From Hippasteria phrygiana (Eukaryota; Echinodermata; Asteroidea; Valvatida; Goniasteridae): 64,000 bases of DNA. A program made the position numbers and the translations under genes. The notes below the pieces were generated by a model. The model saw nothing but the letters and a program-made list of their open reading frames with translations. It had not been told where the DNA came from and ran no database searches. Shown one piece after another: positions 60,806-64,000 of the stretch. The stretch is taken from the NCBI GenBank assembly GCA_037893225.1, contig JAZGUH010000451.1:2126001-2190000 (forward strand), given 5' to 3'. Each line of letters begins with the position of its first letter. Position 1 is the stretch's first letter.

Positions 60806-63800
60806 GCTTAGATATAGCGCAACAATTTGCGACCATCGCCAGCTTCATGGCGTGAGAACTCTTCGAGAAAATTCAAACCTCGCAGCAAATTTTTTTCCAT
60901 GAACTCTGTGTGCGTTCTCCCGTTTACTGCATTGTGGCTGCTTAACGTTTGCCACATTTTCAGATGAACGCCCCTCCTTTCCCTGTTCATAATTTAATGG
61001 GATATTGACCAAATCCAGTAATTTTCACACGTATGGGTAGCTTAGATCTAGCGCAACAATTTGAGACCATCGCCAGCTTCATAGCGGAAGAACTCTTCGA
61101 GAAAATTCAAACCTCGCAACAATTTTTTTCCCATGAACTCTGTGTGCGTTCTTCCGTTTACTGCATTGTGACTGCTTAACGTTTGCCAAATTTTCAGATG
61201 AACGCCCCTCCTTTCCCTGTTCATAATTTAATGGTATATTGACCAAATCCAGTAATTTTTACAAGTATGGGTAGCTTAGATCTAGCGCAACAATTTCAGA
61301 CCATCGCCAGCTTCACAGCGTTAGAACTTTTCGAGAAACTTCAAACCTCGCAACAAATTTCTTCCTGTGAACTCTGTGTGCGTTCTTCCGTTTACTGCAT
61401 TGTGACTGCTTAACGTTTGCCACATTTTCAGATGAACGCCCCTCCTTTCCCTGTTCATAATTGAATGGGATATTGACCAAATCCAGTAATTTTCACACGT
61501 ATGGGTAGCTTAGATATAGCGCAACAATTTGCGACCATCGCCAGCTTCATGGCGTGAGAACTCTTCGAGAAAATTCAAACCTCGCAACAAATTTTTTTCC
61601 ATGAACTCTGTGTGCGTTCTCCCGTTTACTGCATTGTGGCTGCTTAACGTTTGCCACATTTTCAGATGAACGCCCCTCCTTTCCCTGTTCATAATTTAAT
61701 GGGATATTGACCAAATCCAGTAATTTTCACACGTATGGGTAGCTTAGATCTAGCGCAACAATTTGAGACCATCGCCAGCTTCATAGCGGAAGAACTCTTC
61801 GAGAAAATTCAAACCTCGCAACAATTTTTTTCCCATGAACTCTGTGTGCGTTCTTCCGTTTACTGCATTGTGACTGCTTAACGTTTGCCAAATTTTCAGA
61901 TGAACGCCCCTCCTTTCCCTGTTCATAATTGAATGGTATATTGACCAAATCCAGTAATTTTTACAAGTATGGGTAGCTTAGATCTAGCGCAACAATTTGA
62001 GACCATCGCCAGCTTCACAGCGTTAGAACTCTTCGAGAAACTTCAAACCTCGCAACTAATTTCTTCCCATGAACTCTGTGTGCGTTCTCCCGTTTACTGC
62101 ATTGTGGCTGCTTAACGTTTGCCAAATGTTCAGATGAACGCCCCTCCTTTCCCTGTTCATAATTGAATGGTATATTGACCAAATCCAGTAATTTTTACAC
62201 GTATGGGTAGCTTAGATCTAGCGCAACAATTTCAGACCATCGCCAGCTTCACAGCGTTAGAACTCTTCGAGAAAATTCAAACCTCGCAACAAATTTCCTC
62301 CTGTGAACTATGTGTGCGTTCTTCCGTTACTGCATTGTGACTGCTTAACGTTTGCCACATTTTCAGATGAACGCCCCTCCTTTCCCTGTTCATAATTTAA
62401 TGGGATATTGACCAAATCCAGTAATTTTCACACGTATGGGTAGCTTAGATCTAGCGCAACAATTTCAGACCATCGCCAGCTTCACAGAGTTAGAACTTTT
62501 CGAGAAACTTCAAACCTCGCAACAAATTTCTTCCTGTGAACTCTGTGTGCGTTCTTCCGTTTACTGCATTGTGACTGCTTAACGTTTGCCACATTTTCAG
62601 ATGAACGCCCCTCCTTTCCCTGTTCATAATTGAATGGGATATTGACCAAATCCAGTAATTTTCACACGTATGGATAGCTTAGATCTAGCGCAACAATTTG
62701 CGACCATCGCCAGCTTCATGGCGTGAGAACTCTTCGAGAAAATTCAAACCTCGCAACAAATTTTTTTCCATGAACTCTGTGTGCGTTCTCCCGTTTACTG
62801 CATTGTGGCTGCTTAACGTTTGCCACATTTTCAGATGAACGCCCCTCCTTTCCCTGTTCATAATTTAATGGGATATTGACCAAATCCAGTAATTTTCACA
62901 CGTATGGGTAGCTTAGATCTAGCGCAACAATTTGAGACCATCGCCAGCTTCATAGCGGAAGAACTCTTCGAGAAAATTCAAACCTCGCAACAATTTTTTT
63001 CCCATGAACTCTGTGTGCGTTCTTCCGTTTACTGCATTGTGAATGCTTAACGTTTGCCAAATTTTCAGATGAACGCCCCTCCTTTCCCTGTTCATAATTG
63101 AATGGTATATTGACCAAATCCAGTAATTTTTACAAGTATGGGTAGCTTAGATCTAGCGCAACAATTTGAGACCATCGCTAGCTTCACAGCGTTAGAACTC
63201 TTCGAGAAACTTCAAACCTCGCAACTAATTTCTTCCCATGAACTCTGTGTGCGTTCTCCCGTTTACTGCATTGTGGCTGCTTAACGTTTGCCAAATGTTC
63301 AGATGAACGCCCCTCCTTTCCCTGTTCATAATTGAATGGTATATTGACCAAATCCAGTAATTTTTACACGTATGGGTAGCTTAGATCTAGCGCAACAATT
63401 TCAGACCATCGCCAGCTTCACAGCGTTAGAACTCTTCGAGAAAATTCAAACCTCGCAACAAATTTCCTCCTGTGAACTATGTGTGCGTTCTTCCGTTACT
63501 GCATTGTGACTGCTTAACGTTTGCCACATTTTCAGATGAACGCCCCTCCTTTCCCTGTTCATAATTTAATGGGATATTGACCAAATCCAGTAATTTTCAC
63601 ACGTATGGGTAGCTTAGATCTAGCGCAACAATTTCAGACCATCGCCAGCTTCACAGCGTTAGAACTTTTCGAGAAACTTCAAACCTCGCAACAAATTTCT
63701 TCCTGTGAACTCTGTGTGCGTTCTTCCGTTTACTGCATTGTGACTGCTTAACGTTTGCCACATTTTCAGATGAACGCCCCTCCTTTCCCTGTTCATAATT

Positions 63801-64000
63801 TAATGGGATATTGACCAAATCCAGTAATTTTCACACGTATGGGTAGCTTAGATCTAGCGCAACAATTTCAGACCATCGCCAGCTTCACAGAGTTAGAACT
63901 TTTCGAGAAACTTCAAACCTCGCAACAAATTTCTTCCTGTGAACTCTGTGTGCGTTCTTCCGTTTACTGCATTGTGACTGCTTAACGTTTGCCACATTTT
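60806..64000 (+). repeat. 14-monomer HOR, copy 2 (cut by window end)
   Basis: Every marker of the previous copy returns 3274 bp later, for example CAGAGTTAG at 62,485 and 63,888, GGATAGC at about 62,672 and GTGAATGC at about 63,040. I saw no difference between the two copies. The window ends about 80 bp before the unit would finish. Confidence 0.93.

Larger units (their letters stand above)
1..64000 (+). repeat. Satellite DNA array, ~234-bp monomer, all head-to-tail
   Basis: The same unit recurs from the first to the last base, about 270 times. Landmarks such as GCTTAGATCTAGCGC, CATTTTCAGATGAACG and CAAATCCAGTAAT return every 233-235 bp. All copies point the same way, and no stretch between them is left unexplained. 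Monomers differ from each other by a handful of class-specific substitutions and small indels, whereas corresponding monomers in neighbouring higher-order copies look identical or nearly so. That contrast is the hallmark of higher-order satellite organisation driven by unequal exchange or amplification. No gene, transposon, simple-sequence block or RNA gene interrupts the array, so every gene-free stretch in this window is satellite. Species and chromosomal location cannot be read from the sequence. Confidence 0.98.

Noticed and set aside
1..64000. CRISPR array
   Set aside because: Direct repeats are 234 bp and abut each other with no unique spacers, and there are no cas genes.
1..64000. Ribosomal DNA spacer subrepeats, telomeric repeats or tRNA clusters
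   Set aside because: No rRNA flank, no TTAGGG-like or similar telomere motif, and no foldable cloverleaf. The D-arm-like TAGCTTAG lacks matching stems.
57532..64000. Treating the apparently identical 3274-bp copies as proof of function
   Set aside because: Recent amplification or gene conversion, or an assembly artefact, explains identity without function. It is reported only as structure.

Overview
The whole 64 kb is one satellite DNA array. It is made of head-to-tail copies of a monomer of about 234 bp (modal 234; 233 or 235 where a base is lost or gained; about 43% GC by my count of one typical unit). All copies lie in the same orientation. I find no unique sequence, protein-coding gene, structural RNA or transposable element. 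This points to a eukaryotic nuclear genome, and to the inside of a large centromeric, pericentromeric or other heterochromatic array. I do not recognise the monomer from any named satellite family, so I do not name an organism. Resolving multi-kilobase near-identical copies implies a long-read assembly.

The content of the window is its hierarchy. Phasing every monomer at GCTTAGAT, I could sort monomers into recurring classes by eye. A has TTTGCGACC and ATGGCGTGAG. B has TTTGAGACC and ATAGCGGAAG. C has CGCTAGC and AACTAATTT. D has TTTCCTCCTG, AACTATG and usually a 1-bp loss at CGTTACTG. E has CTTTTCGAGAAACTTC. Others are B2 (CGCCAAC, GTACACG), D2 (GAGCAAATTC), F (CGCTAAAAAG), H (GATATAG plus AAATTTAAAC), I (ATAGCGAGAG), J (GAATTCTTCG), K (TTTGCTACATT), L (CGCAAGAAAT), M (TTTCACACC) and N (AAAATACAAA). 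Two truncated forms recur: T (65 bp) and G (201 bp).

Layout. 1-17,630: a 20-monomer higher-order repeat (HOR) in copies of 4807, 6276 and 3106 bp plus a partial copy; the lengths differ by an internal 1469-bp duplication and a 1701-bp deletion. 17,649-19,284: transition. 19,116-27,259: two copies of a 4072-bp unit. 26,663-30,934: two copies of a 2136-bp unit. 29,799-38,819: an 11-monomer 2539-bp unit, then two copies of a 14-monomer 3241-bp unit. 38,820-42,764: mixed A-E monomers. 42,765-52,384: alternating 3341- and 2639-bp units, a 5980-bp super-repeat. 52,385-57,531: a simple 5-monomer ABCDE repeat of 1169 bp. 57,532-64,000: a 14-monomer 3274-bp repeat that decomposes exactly as ABE + ABCDE + ABCDEE.

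The most interesting signals are these. A canonical three-pentamer heat-shock element (TTCnnGAAnnTTC) sits at one fixed place in most monomers. A near-perfect 29-bp palindrome arose at one monomer (42,757-42,785), apparently by templated quasi-palindrome repair. Recombination junctions and 3-monomer (702-bp) indels can be mapped and show how the HORs nest. A branch-point plus 3' splice-acceptor-like motif recurs in every full monomer. None of these has been shown to be functional by the sequence alone.
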